NCBI GenBank assembly: GCA_902464405.1
Contig: CABQJD010000001.1
Coordinates: forward strand, 1 to 64,000
DNA length: 64,000 nucleotides
Direction of reading: 5' to 3'
Source: an uncultured Actinomycetaceae bacterium
GTDB lineage: Bacteria > Actinomycetota > Actinomycetes > Actinomycetales > Actinomycetaceae
Positions 42,953 through 51,747 of the stretch are shown one piece after another (positions within the stretch are counted from its first letter, which is position 1; each line of letters starts with the position of its first letter). The notes under the pieces are model-generated. The model was not told where the DNA came from. It did no database searches and was given only the letters and a program-made list of their open reading frames with translations. The position numbers were made by a program, and so were the translations under genes.

Positions 42953-44140
42953 TTAACCTAGCACGCCCTCGCGCACAACTACCTCAGGAGTTAGATCGCT
43001 GGCAAGAACCACGAAATTCGGCTTTTCACCAACAACGAAATCGAGCGTCACGCCTGGATTATCATTAGTGAGTCCTAAGGCATGAGCAGGAGCTGCTACA
43101 GCAGCTTTCACGCTTGCTGGCACACAGACAACGCCAGCATCATGGGTGAGCTTGATATGCTCCACAAGACGAGACGTACCGCCAGCAATCGCACCGCCTT
43201 CGGTGAGACGAGCTACCCCATCGGCAACCGTCACGGGAGCGCCACCGAGCACGTATGCTCCATCTTCCAGACCAGCCGCAGCCATAGCATCCGTCACGTA
43301 CATGACCCCAAGACCATCGCCAGAATCTTGTACATAGTTCACAACGTCACCAACGAGATCGATATTGACGTGTACAGTATCGGCAATAATCTCAACCACG
43401 GCTTCGCCGCGGCGAGCTGCCTGAATAAGCTCACGCACAGGGCCTGGCTCGCGGTGAGCAAGAGTTGGCATTGCGTTAAAGAGATGCGTTGCGGTTTGCG
43501 GCACACGAGGATAGCTAATCGACCGCGCATAATCCATAGTTGCCGCAATTCGGTTACGTGCCTCTTCTGTGGTGGCAGAAGTATGCCCCCAGCTTGGAAT
43601 TGCTCCGTACTCAAGGAGGAGGGCTGCAGCTTCAGCTGCATTCTCCAGCTCTGGAGCGATCGTCATCGTCTTAATCCAGCCTTTGCCAGCCTCAAGCCAC
43701 GAACGAAGTTCATCGAGATCAGGAATACGCTGAGCAGCAGGATTCTGGGCACCGAGCTTATGCGGAGAAACGTAAGGACCTTCGCAATGAATACCAAGCA
43801 AATCGCCGCGTTCGCAGAAAGGAACGAGCAGCTCAATCTGCGGCAGCGGATCAATCATCGAAACGAGCGAAGCGAGCATAGCCGTAGTACCCTTCACTCG
43901 GTGAGCATCGATCGCAGTCTGCACATCTTCGGGAGTCCAGCTATCTGGGAAAGACGCTCCACCACCGCCGTGGCAGTGCACATCGATCACGCCAGGAATA
44001 ATCCAGCCCTCTGGCTCTCCTGCCACACCGCATTCACCTGCAGGTGTGATTGCCGCGATACTACCGTCTTCGCCAAGCTCTAAACCCCAGCCTACAAGCT
44101 CGCCAAAACCGTTAAGAACTTTTCCTTCATATACAGCCAT
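42953..44140 (-). CDS. nagA: N-acetylglucosamine-6-phosphate deacetylase
   Basis: Metal-dependent amidohydrolase that converts GlcNAc-6-P to glucosamine-6-P and acetate. The 395-residue protein has the H-x-H metal motif in VIDVHCHGGG, the catalytic block IHCEGPYVSP, WGHTSATTEE, and the YVTDAMAAAG block with the conserved Asp. The ATG at 44140 with AGGTG 7 nt upstream is preferred over the GTG at 44149 that overlaps that Shine-Dalgarno. It lies 53 bp downstream of nagB. Confidence 0.95.
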   Translation of the reverse strand: MAVYEGKVLNGFGELVGWGLELGEDGSIAAITPAGECGVAGEPEGWIIPGVIDVHCHGGGGASFPDSWTPEDVQTAIDAHRVKGTTAMLASLVSMIDPLPQIELLVPFCERGDLLGIHCEGPYVSPHKLGAQNPAAQRIPDLDELRSWLEAGKGWIKTMTIAPELENAAEAAALLLEYGAIPSWGHTSATTEEARNRIAATMDYARSISYPRVPQTATHLFNAMPTLAHREPGPVRELIQAARRGEAVVEIIADTVHVNIDLVGDVVNYVQDSGDGLGVMYVTDAMAAAGLEDGAYVLGGAPVTVADGVARLTEGGAIAGGTSRLVEHIKLTHDAGVVCVPASVKAAVAAPAHALGLTNDNPGVTLDFVVGEKPNFVVLASDLTPEVVVREGVLG

Positions 44141-44193
44141 TTTTATCACCTAAAACAAAATCAGCTACGTTTTTCTTTATTTTCAGCTGTATT

Positions 44194-44967
44194 TCAGCGA
44201 TTTGCCCAGCGTTCACGGTAAAAATCTGCAAGTTCCAGTTTGCTGGCTGCGGCCTCATCAACAAGCACCATCACTTCCGGGTGCATCTGCAAAATAGTGG
44301 CTGGCCATTTTGCGGAGATTCCGCCCTCAACAAGCTCACGCACAGCGTCTGCTTTATTTGCCCCTGTTGCAATCAGAAGAATTCGCTGTGCCTCCATAAT
44401 CGTGCCCAAGCCTTGAGTAATACACTTCGAAGGAACCTTGGAAAGATCGTTATCGAAGAAGCGCGCATTATCTTCGCGGGTCTTTGCGGTGAGAGAATCA
44501 ACGTGCGCACGAGAGACGAGAGAAATTCCTGGCTCGTTGAATCCGATGTGCCCGTCTGCGCCAATACCAAGAATCTGGAGGGTGACGCCGCCAGTTGCCT
44601 TAATTTCTGCATCATACTCATCTGCTGCAGCTTCAGGATCAGCCGCATTGGCGTCTGGGGTGTGGAGCTTTTCATCTGCGAGCCCCGTCTTATCAGCGCC
44701 GACAAGCTCAGCACGCAGCACGTTGCGGTAGCGCTCTGGATGATCCGGATCGATACCTACGTATTCATCGAGTGCCACAGCTTGCGCGTCTTCCAGTGTG
44801 AATGTGCCTGCAGCGTGAGCCTCGCGAAGCCGCTCATACAAGGGAAGTGGCGTCGATCCCGTCGCCACACCGAGTACCTTATGATCAGTTGCGTTCATTA
44901 CAGAGATAAGATATTCAGCCGCAACTTCGGCTACTTCACGTTCATTCGAAAAAATCCCCACATGCAT
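44194..44967 (-). CDS. nagB: Glucosamine-6-phosphate deaminase
   Basis: Converts glucosamine-6-P to fructose-6-P and ammonia, feeding glycolysis. The 257-residue protein has VATGSTPLPLYERL, the active-site AVALDEYVGIDPDHPERY, GIGADGHIGFNEPG, and ITQGLGTIMEAQ. AAGG lies 8 nt before the ATG. It forms an operon with nagA, and the sialic-acid genes at the right end feed the same intermediates. Confidence 0.96.
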   Translation of the reverse strand: MHVGIFSNEREVAEVAAEYLISVMNATDHKVLGVATGSTPLPLYERLREAHAAGTFTLEDAQAVALDEYVGIDPDHPERYRNVLRAELVGADKTGLADEKLHTPDANAADPEAAADEYDAEIKATGGVTLQILGIGADGHIGFNEPGISLVSRAHVDSLTAKTREDNARFFDNDLSKVPSKCITQGLGTIMEAQRILLIATGANKADAVRELVEGGISAKWPATILQMHPEVMVLVDEAAASKLELADFYRERWANR

Positions 44968-45064
44968 GCTATTGCCTTCCGTTTTACTTCAACATCATCC
45001 TCGATGCCTTTCATATTTCAGAATAGGGCAATAATGAGTAAAAGTGCTCGAAATACGAAAGAAA

Positions 45065-45079
45065 CTCAAAAAATTTGAG
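45065..45079. promoter_or_regulatory. Small palindrome between dcd and nagB
   Basis: CTCAAA-AAA-TTTGAG, a 6-bp inverted repeat 98 bp upstream of nagB and 72 bp downstream of dcd. On the minus strand it is followed by T-rich sequence, so it could be a weak dcd terminator or an operator of nagB. Confidence 0.35.
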
Positions 45080-45150
45080 CATTTATATAAGCCGCCAATC
45101 ACAGAACTGAGCAACGCCAATCTGCTCGGAAAGCTGCAACGTACCTGCTG

Positions 45151-45732
45151 CTATCTCGTCACATCAATGCGATGAAAATTAAGGAAACTACGGCTCGCAG
45201 TCGGCCCTCGCTGCCCCTGATAGCGCGAACCTTGAGCGCCTGCACCGTAAGGAGCGTCTGCTGACGTTGAAAGCTCAAAGAAGCAAAGCTGCCCTACTTT
45301 CATACCCGGATAGAGCTTAATCGGCATTGTTGCAGTGTTGGAAAGTTCAAGCGTCACGTGCCCTGAAAAGCCAGGATCGATAAATCCTGCTGTAGAATGC
45401 GTGAGAAGCCCGAGACGCCCAAGCGAGCTTTTCCCTTCGAGACGAGCAGCTACAGCGTCACCCAGAGTAACCTGCTCAAAGGTACTTCCAAGCACGAATT
45501 CACCAGGGTGCAAGACGAAACAGCCATCAGCTGGCACTTCTACCACAGAGGTGAGGGAATCTTGCTCAGCGGCGGGATCAATCACGTCATAACGGTGATT
45601 ATTAAACAGGCGAAAATAGCGGTCGAGATGAATATCCACAGAACTAGGCTGGATCATTTCAGGATCCCAAGGATCGAGGGCGATCTGCCCGTTGTGCACA
45701 TACTCACGAATCGAATAATCTGAAAGAAGCAT
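45151..45732 (-). CDS. dcd: dCTP deaminase (dUMP-forming type likely)
   Basis: A 193-residue trimeric enzyme of the dCTP deaminase/dUTPase fold. Family blocks are MLLSDYSIREY, IQPSSVDIHLDRYFRLF, EGKSSLGRLGLLTHSTAGFIDPGF (active-site serine-arginine-glutamate region) and the C-terminal YQGQRGPTASRSF. Actinobacterial members such as the mycobacterial enzyme both deaminate and dephosphorylate dCTP to dUMP; that bifunctionality is inferred from lineage. The start at 45732 gives the family N terminus; the frame remains open to 45807. Confidence 0.94.
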   Translation of the reverse strand: MLLSDYSIREYVHNGQIALDPWDPEMIQPSSVDIHLDRYFRLFNNHRYDVIDPAAEQDSLTSVVEVPADGCFVLHPGEFVLGSTFEQVTLGDAVAARLEGKSSLGRLGLLTHSTAGFIDPGFSGHVTLELSNTATMPIKLYPGMKVGQLCFFELSTSADAPYGAGAQGSRYQGQRGPTASRSFLNFHRIDVTR

Positions 45733-45955
45733 GCTTTTAGTATAGGCGAGCAACAAAGGCAAAAAGTAAAAACGATAAAAACGAACCACTGCAACCACAC
45801 CAAGCATATAAGTATACGAGTGTAAAAAATGTATAATTATCGGGCATATAATTTATTTGGAGTTCTCCATATTCAGCTATATCCTAAAGAGCTTGGAAGC
45901 AATGAAAAATGCATAGCGCTGTGATGAGATATAGCTAAGGTGGTGGCACGCATAT

Positions 45956-46558
45956 ATGGAACTTTCAGATATCCAAAAGCAAGTAGTAACGTACATTCAA
46001 AATAAAAAAGATTGGGCGGCAATTGTTGAAATTGCAGATAGTCTAAGCGTGCACCCAAATTCTGTTCGCGCAGCAGTCACCTATCTTACTGATGAAGGAA
46101 TCCTCGAACGCAAGCAGCATCGCGATGGCGCACGCGGACGCCCAACGTTTGTTTTCCGAGCACGTAGCGGGCGCTTTACCATGATTCGAGACGCCCTCAA
46201 AGCAATGGAGAGCGCCAGCGAAGACGAGCAGAAAATTATAGAAGCTCTTATCACAGGGCGCTACGGCGGAGCCTTGGAAGATTCAGAGGATATTCATGCA
46301 GATGTAGTGAACTTTTTGAAATATCTCGATGTGCAATCCTACAAAGATAACGACGAAATTCATGTGACGGCATGCCCCTTCCGTGAACTTAATGGCGGTA
46401 AAGCAGGATATACCTGCCGTATTCATCGCATGATTATCCAGCAGGCAGTTGGCTCCAGCTGGCTTGTGCAGCTGAGCCCTCTGCACGCCGATAATGAATG
46501 CAGAATTCGAATCAAACTCACGAATACAGAGCCAAAAGTTACCTCTTCACCGTGTTAG
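45956..46558 (+). CDS. Helix-turn-helix regulator with C-terminal cysteine cluster (SufR-like)
   Basis: A 200-residue protein with an N-terminal winged helix (IQKQVVTYIQNKKDWAAIVEIADSLSVHPNSVRAAVTYLTDEGILERKQ, wing RGRPTFVF) and a C-terminal domain with three cysteines and a histidine spaced as in Fe-S-binding ArsR/SufR-type regulators: CPFRELNGG-KAGYTC-RIHRMI then DNECRIRIKL. It may sense Fe-S status or redox state. The SufB/SufC genes are not in the window. It is transcribed with the downstream LytR_C gene (17-bp gap). Confidence 0.78.
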   Translation: MELSDIQKQVVTYIQNKKDWAAIVEIADSLSVHPNSVRAAVTYLTDEGILERKQHRDGARGRPTFVFRARSGRFTMIRDALKAMESASEDEQKIIEALITGRYGGALEDSEDIHADVVNFLKYLDVQSYKDNDEIHVTACPFRELNGGKAGYTCRIHRMIIQQAVGSSWLVQLSPLHADNECRIRIKLTNTEPKVTSSPC

Positions 46559-46575
46559 TTTGTTAGATTAGTGAT

Positions 46576-47187
46576 GTGAATCCTCAACAGAGCAGCCCTC
46601 GAGCTAGATATCAGAAACGTATGCGCCAGCGTCAGACCGTTATCTTCGGTTCAATTGGTGCAGTTATGGCTGCTCTGCTGATTATCAGCACACTCTTTTG
46701 GACTAATCTCGTGCCTTTTCCGTTTAATCGGGAGTTTTCGAGAAAAATTGACCCAACGTCATATATCCCCTGTATAGATAAAGACGCATCTCCTGCGGCG
46801 CTAGATAAAATCAATGTGCGCGTCTACAACTCCACTGAAACTCAGGGGCTTGCATCGAAAGTTGGCGAAGCTCTCACAGAAGCTGGAGTCACAGTTACTG
46901 AGACAACCAACTGGGCAGGAGATCCTGTCTCAAATAGCGTCAAGATTTTTACGAGTGCCGAAGGAGTGCCTCTCGCTTACACCTTGCGCGGATTCTTCCC
47001 ACAAGCCAATGTGCATTTCGATCCTTCACTCACTGGCACGCAAGTAGACGTGGTTCTGGGGAGTAGATGGGACGATAAAATCGATCTCGTCTCAACGCCA
47101 ACCCCTGAGCAATATGCAGCTGCCATGAAACCGATTAAAGGCTGCACAGCTATCAAAGATCTTCCCAGCGATAACAAGAAGAAATAG
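46576..47187 (+). CDS. Membrane-anchored LytR C-terminal domain protein
   Basis: A 203-residue protein with a short cytoplasmic basic N terminus, one membrane segment (VIFGSIGAVMAALLIISTLFW, about residues 20-42), and an extracytoplasmic LytR_C domain (INVRVYNSTETQGLASKVGEALTEAGVTV, with the domain end VDVVLGSRWDD). The family is common next to regulators or cell-wall genes in actinobacteria; its role is not established. A GTG start is used and the ribosome-binding site is weak, so the start is uncertain. Confidence 0.78.
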   Translation: MNPQQSSPRARYQKRMRQRQTVIFGSIGAVMAALLIISTLFWTNLVPFPFNREFSRKIDPTSYIPCIDKDASPAALDKINVRVYNSTETQGLASKVGEALTEAGVTVTETTNWAGDPVSNSVKIFTSAEGVPLAYTLRGFFPQANVHFDPSLTGTQVDVVLGSRWDDKIDLVSTPTPEQYAAAMKPIKGCTAIKDLPSDNKKK

Positions 47188-47328
47188 CGGCACCCCGCAC
47201 AATAGTGCCCGCACCGAATATGGTATTCGCATAAGTATGCGCACGTGACGCCAAACCAGAGTCTTATTCGTTCAATTTCCCATGCTAGGATTATTGGGTT
47301 GATTACCTTGTATTTAGCCTTTAGCTAG

Positions 47329-48768
47329 CTAATCAACGTCGCCCACGAATCTTTGCACGGCAGAGTTCACGTACTGAGTAGTTGCGATACGCGAAATTCC
47401 ATTTGCAACAATAAAAAAGCCGAATGCCGCTTTCCATGCTGAACGTTTCTTTCCTGCGCTTGGCCGCAATGCACTGGAAAGAATTGCGCCTCCCACAGCA
47501 GTCTGGCATGCAGATACCATTGCCATCGCCCACGGACGCTTCAAATATGCGTGGCGAAATGCGTCTGCCACATCAGAATTCACGTGACCTTCACCCGCAA
47601 CTTCCCACGCCAGCGCCTCTGTAAATGCCCCTGCAGCTCCGCGCGGTTCAAATATCTTGATTCCTGGGATCGCATCGATCGGCACATCATCTTCCAGCAT
47701 ACTGAGCACCTCAGCCGGCAACCCCAAAGCAGAGACAAGAGCACTTGCCGCACACTCTCGGTCAACAAGCAAAGCATCACGCACTGCAGCAAAAGTCACA
47801 TCAACGAGATCGGCAACTCCCGCACGAGCCACACCTCCTGCGCCAAGTTCACTTCGCACAAAAGCAAGAGCCTTATCATCAGAAGCTACAAGTGTGACGC
47901 CGAGTGCATCATCAACACTAGTTTGATCATCGGCTCCCTGCGCGGCGTTCATACTCGCACTTCCACCTTCATTGCTGCGCGCTTTCACCCACTCAAATGG
48001 CGGCATTTCGCCGCTCCAACCCCACAGGATATTACGCCCCATACGAGTGACTATTAAATGCGGAGACTTATCAGAATCAGCTAAGACGAATAGCAGCGAA
48101 TAATCCAGCGCTGGGAATACGCCCGATGAGAGTTTCGCAGTGCGCTCAGGCACCACAAGTTTCACATCACCCATTCTCAGCAAACCAAAATTCATATTAT
48201 GAGCAGTGGCATACACAGGAATTTCAGACGTCGCAATATCAGCTAAAGCAAAAGCTCTGCCTTGAGGAATTAAATCTTCCGTCTTTTCTCCAACGATGCT
48301 CTCGCCACCAGACGCATCATCGCCCGACTCACTTTCCTCTAACGCATCCTCACCACTACACGAGACCTCTTGAGAAACGTCTTCCGTAGAATCACTCTCT
48401 TGCAAAGAATCTCTCATATCAAATGCCAGCGAAGAATCATCAATATCCACCGCACCAATATCAAGCGGACCAAAAAGTTCTACTCCAGGCAGCGCCACTT
48501 CAACCTTACGCAAGGATTCGTGGAGAAAGCCTGCCAGATTTTCTAAGCTACGCCCTTTGATAATTTCTCCGCTCTCATCAAGCGTAGCTGCTCGGCGACG
48601 ACGCCCAGCAATCGCAATCTCAAATTCAAAAACAGCTGGATTTTCTTGTGAAAGCGCACCAATCCCTAAAATACGTTCCTCGGTAAAGAGAGCTTGAATA
48701 TCAGCCTCGGAAGTAAGATCTGTATCAAGAAGAGTGATGCTTCCTCGAATAGGGCGCCATGCCGTCAT
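47329..48768 (-). CDS. Unrecognised 479-residue protein with acidic linker
   Basis: No family is recognised. A start at 48768 has AAAGG 7 nt upstream, which supports MTAWRPIRG. Parts seen: an N-terminal domain with a basic RRRR stretch (about residues 50-60), a long Asp/Glu/Ser-rich linker (about 120-165), a central beta-rich part (NILWGWSGEMPPFEWVKARS), and a C-terminal part with hydrophobic segments (AMAMVSACQTAVGGAILSSAL, AAFGFFIVANGISRIATTQY) that could be two membrane helices. Transcribed alone, convergent with the LytR_C gene. It is a genuine gene by codon structure and length; function unknown. Confidence 0.7.
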   Translation of the reverse strand: MTAWRPIRGSITLLDTDLTSEADIQALFTEERILGIGALSQENPAVFEFEIAIAGRRRRAATLDESGEIIKGRSLENLAGFLHESLRKVEVALPGVELFGPLDIGAVDIDDSSLAFDMRDSLQESDSTEDVSQEVSCSGEDALEESESGDDASGGESIVGEKTEDLIPQGRAFALADIATSEIPVYATAHNMNFGLLRMGDVKLVVPERTAKLSSGVFPALDYSLLFVLADSDKSPHLIVTRMGRNILWGWSGEMPPFEWVKARSNEGGSASMNAAQGADDQTSVDDALGVTLVASDDKALAFVRSELGAGGVARAGVADLVDVTFAAVRDALLVDRECAASALVSALGLPAEVLSMLEDDVPIDAIPGIKIFEPRGAAGAFTEALAWEVAGEGHVNSDVADAFRHAYLKRPWAMAMVSACQTAVGGAILSSALRPSAGKKRSAWKAAFGFFIVANGISRIATTQYVNSAVQRFVGDVD

Positions 48769-49150
48769 GCCGATACCTTTCACTAAAAGAACTATCTGCT
48801 CCTAGTGTACCTACTCACAGACAAAATACCCGAGATCGCGGCGAAGAAATCAAGACTAATACTCGAGCAAAGCAATCCCGACGATGAAGCATACCTTAAT
48901 CCCAGACCATCAAAATAAATGCTCATCTATATCCGCTGTAAACAACTGCAAACTATAGAGATTACTGACCAGAGGATATAAGAATTAAGAGCACAGGCTG
49001 AGTTGCAATCACGCCCACAATCTAATCGAAATCACGTTCACGCACCCATAATGCACCTAAAGATACACAATGCACCTGCGAAAGTACCCCCCCCCATAAA
49101 AGAAAGCGCACCCTCACAAAAGTACGTTCTACGAAAGCTCTCGCAGCACC
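48769..49150. other. Gene-free stretch upstream of the unknown gene
   Basis: No gene is recognised. It contains a run of nine C residues (49087-49095) and loose repeats of AATGCACCT near 49050-49080. Otherwise no element is seen. Confidence 0.5.
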
Positions 49151-50149
49151 TCACAAAAGTTCACTCTTGGAACACCGAAGCTGATCCACCTGATAGAGAG
49201 CAATACCAGTTGCCACAGCAGCATTTAAGCTCTCCATCTGCGAAGCAATAGGAATAGCGGCAATCATATCGCAGGTTTCTCGCACAAGCCGAGATAATCC
49301 CGACCCTTCAGAGCCCGTCACCAACACAATTGGAGCATCGGCGCAGGGAAGCTCTGCCACAGATACAGCACCTTCCTCCCCGGCAAGACCTACCACAAAA
49401 TATCCTTGCTTCTTCAGCTCCTTGAGCGTGAGCACCAAATTCGTCTCTCTTGCCACAGGCACTCGTGCCATCGCGCCCGCACTCACTTTCCACACTGTTG
49501 CATTCACAGATGCACTGCGCCGCTCGGTAATGAGTACACCATCAGCATTAAAAGCGCTCGATGAACGCACAACCGCACCCAAATTATGAGGATCGGTGAC
49601 GGCATCTAGAGCTACAATCAACCCTGGTTTTCCATCTCGGCGCTTAGCAGCAGCATCTACTAAATCCATTGCCGTCACGTATTCATACGGAAGCACTTCG
49701 AGCGCAATCCCTTGATGCACAGCTCCGCTGCTGAGGATATCCATATCTGCACGCGTCACTTCAACAATCGGCACACCAGCCGCAGCAGCATCTCGCACCA
49801 CGGAAATAACCCGTTCATCATGCGCGAGCGCACTGACCATAAACACGCGGCTATACTCAATCCCAACAGCCACGGCTTCTGCCACTGGATTACGCCCAGT
49901 CACCAATTCATGCCCAGGGCGCAGATGTAAACTCGCTTTCAGCTTCGGAGCTTTAGCCTGAGCCTGAGCAGCTTTAGCTTGAGCAACAAGTTTACGTTTA
50001 TACGCTGGATGATAGGGGCGATCCTCCGCTTTTGGGATATTTTTATGCCCTTCAAGGCGCCCGCGATTTTTACCACCGCTGCCCTTGCTCGCGCCTTTCT
50101 TCTTACGCGTGCTCTTCGATCCTGCTGGTCGCCCGAAATGATCTGCCAT
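49151..50149 (-). CDS. rlmB: 23S rRNA 2'-O-ribose methyltransferase, RlmB/TrmH family
   Basis: SpoU-class methyltransferase, probably acting on G2251 of 23S rRNA. The 332-residue protein has an extended basic, Lys-rich N terminus (about 90 residues), a SpoU_sub_bind domain (HELVTGRNPVAEAV onwards), and the knotted SPOUT domain with ALDAVTDPHNLGAVVRSSSAF, VLVTGSEGSGLSRL and IPIASQMESLNAAVATGIALY. The arrangement downstream of cysS is standard in actinobacteria (75-bp gap). The exact rRNA site is taken from the family. Confidence 0.92.
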   Translation of the reverse strand: MADHFGRPAGSKSTRKKKGASKGSGGKNRGRLEGHKNIPKAEDRPYHPAYKRKLVAQAKAAQAQAKAPKLKASLHLRPGHELVTGRNPVAEAVAVGIEYSRVFMVSALAHDERVISVVRDAAAAGVPIVEVTRADMDILSSGAVHQGIALEVLPYEYVTAMDLVDAAAKRRDGKPGLIVALDAVTDPHNLGAVVRSSSAFNADGVLITERRSASVNATVWKVSAGAMARVPVARETNLVLTLKELKKQGYFVVGLAGEEGAVSVAELPCADAPIVLVTGSEGSGLSRLVRETCDMIAAIPIASQMESLNAAVATGIALYQVDQLRCSKSELL

Positions 50150-50224
50150 TTTTACGTCTTTCTTCGGTATGCGTATATCTCATCATGCGTTTCTTGTTTA
50201 ACGCCTGCCGCAATGAGGAGAGAT

Positions 50225-51658
50225 TCAGTCGCTGATTTTCCAGCGTGCCCCCTCAGCACCATCTTCAACCGTGATCCCTGCCGCCGTAAGAGAATCACGC
50301 AAAGCGTCCGCTCGTGCCCAATTCTTTTCGGCGCGAGCCTCAGCTCGCTGCTCAAGAATCTCTTGCGCCAGCGTATCGAGAGCTTTGTATATTCTACTAC
50401 TCTGCACATCAGAAGCTCCAGTATTCCAAGGCTCTGCCATAGGGTCAAGACCGAAAACATCGAGCATTGAGCGCACAAGCAGCTGCTCGCAACGAGCCTC
50501 TACATCGTCATTATGGCTCAACGCCGTGTTTCCCAGCCGCACATGCTCATGGATAACCGCGAGCGCCGCGCTTGCATTTAAATCGTCGTCCATCGCAGCT
50601 GTAAATTCTGAGGGCAAATCTTCAGCTTTAAGAGCCGTCACTTCATCTCGCCCAATCTCACCAGTTGCTTCAACTGCGCGCTGCACAAAGCCATTCAAAC
50701 GATCCCACACAGCTCCTGCTTCTTCAAGAGTTCGCTCAGAATATGCCACAGTGGAACGGTAGTGCACCGTACCCAGCGCATAGCGCACCAACACCGCTGG
50801 GTATTGGCGCAAAATATTTTCCACAGTGAGCGAATTCCCGAGGCTCTTGCTCATCTTCTCACCGTCAATCGTCACCCATGCGTTGTGCATCCAATACTGG
50901 GCAAAAGCAAAACCGGCCGCATGGCTTTGAGCCTGCTCATTTTCATGGTGAGGGAAACGCAAATCCAGCCCGCCGCCGTGAATATCAAAACTTTCGCCTA
51001 GATACTTCCAGCTCATCGTCGAACATTCAAGATGCCAGCCAGGTCTCCCACGCCCCCACGGCGTGGACCAACTCGCTGTGGCAGGCTCTTCAGGCTTTGC
51101 GGCTTTCCAGAGGGCAAAATCCCGAGGATGCCGTTTATCTGGCTCACTTCCTTCTTCATCAACAGCAAGATCTTCAAGAGCTTGGTTTGTGAGCGAACCG
51201 TAATCTTTAAGCGAAGCGACGTCGAAGTAAACATTCCCTTCAGATCCTTGGTATGCGTGCCCCGAATCAATAATCCTCTGAATGAGGGCGATCATTTCTG
51301 GAACGTGCCCTGTGGCTCGTGGTTCATAGGTCGGCGGAAGTACGCCGAGCGCACGATATGCGGCTGCAAACTCCTGCTCGAAGCGATATGCCCACGCCCA
51401 CCACGGGCGCTCCGCTTGAGAAGATTTCACCAAAATTTTATCGTCAATATCTGTGACGTTGCGCACCATCGTCACGTTATATCCATGACGCATGAGCCAA
51501 CGTACCAGCACATCGAAAGCGAGAGCTGAGCGCATATGCCCAATATGAGGCGAACCTTGCACAGTGGCTCCACACAAATAAATTCCCACCTCACCAGGAT
51601 TAATCGGATGGAACTCGCGAAGTGCTCGGGCAGAAGAATCATAAATATGCAAACTCAC
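50225..51658 (-). CDS. cysS: Cysteinyl-tRNA synthetase
   Basis: Class Ia synthetase charging tRNA(Cys). The 477-residue protein has the zinc-site cysteine in YLCGATVQGSPHIGHM with the HIGH motif, further zinc ligands in HLECSTM and HHENEQAQS, KMSKSLGNSL, and a C-terminal DALR anticodon domain. Length is normal. The start at 51658 follows the family N terminus. It is upstream of rlmB, divergent from an MFS gene. Confidence 0.96.
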   Translation of the reverse strand: MSLHIYDSSARALREFHPINPGEVGIYLCGATVQGSPHIGHMRSALAFDVLVRWLMRHGYNVTMVRNVTDIDDKILVKSSQAERPWWAWAYRFEQEFAAAYRALGVLPPTYEPRATGHVPEMIALIQRIIDSGHAYQGSEGNVYFDVASLKDYGSLTNQALEDLAVDEEGSEPDKRHPRDFALWKAAKPEEPATASWSTPWGRGRPGWHLECSTMSWKYLGESFDIHGGGLDLRFPHHENEQAQSHAAGFAFAQYWMHNAWVTIDGEKMSKSLGNSLTVENILRQYPAVLVRYALGTVHYRSTVAYSERTLEEAGAVWDRLNGFVQRAVEATGEIGRDEVTALKAEDLPSEFTAAMDDDLNASAALAVIHEHVRLGNTALSHNDDVEARCEQLLVRSMLDVFGLDPMAEPWNTGASDVQSSRIYKALDTLAQEILEQRAEARAEKNWARADALRDSLTAAGITVEDGAEGARWKISD

Positions 51659-51747
51659 GATCCTGATTTTACCGTTATTACATAGAATCGCACTAAAAGG
51701 TGCGTTGTTAATTATAAAACTTTCCCATTCACGGCTAGATTTAGACT

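Noticed and set aside
42947..43060. SigR-dependent autoregulatory promoter before sigR
   Set aside because: No GGAAT-N18-GTT type element could be placed in the end of nagA.
43082..44083. 333-codon plus-strand frame opposite nagA
   Set aside because: It is antisense to conserved NagA motifs, with no ribosome-binding site and an odd residue composition.
49087..49095. Nine-C tract as a phase-variation switch
   Set aside because: It is not inside a reading frame or at a promoter recognised by eye; replication slippage there would have no visible target.
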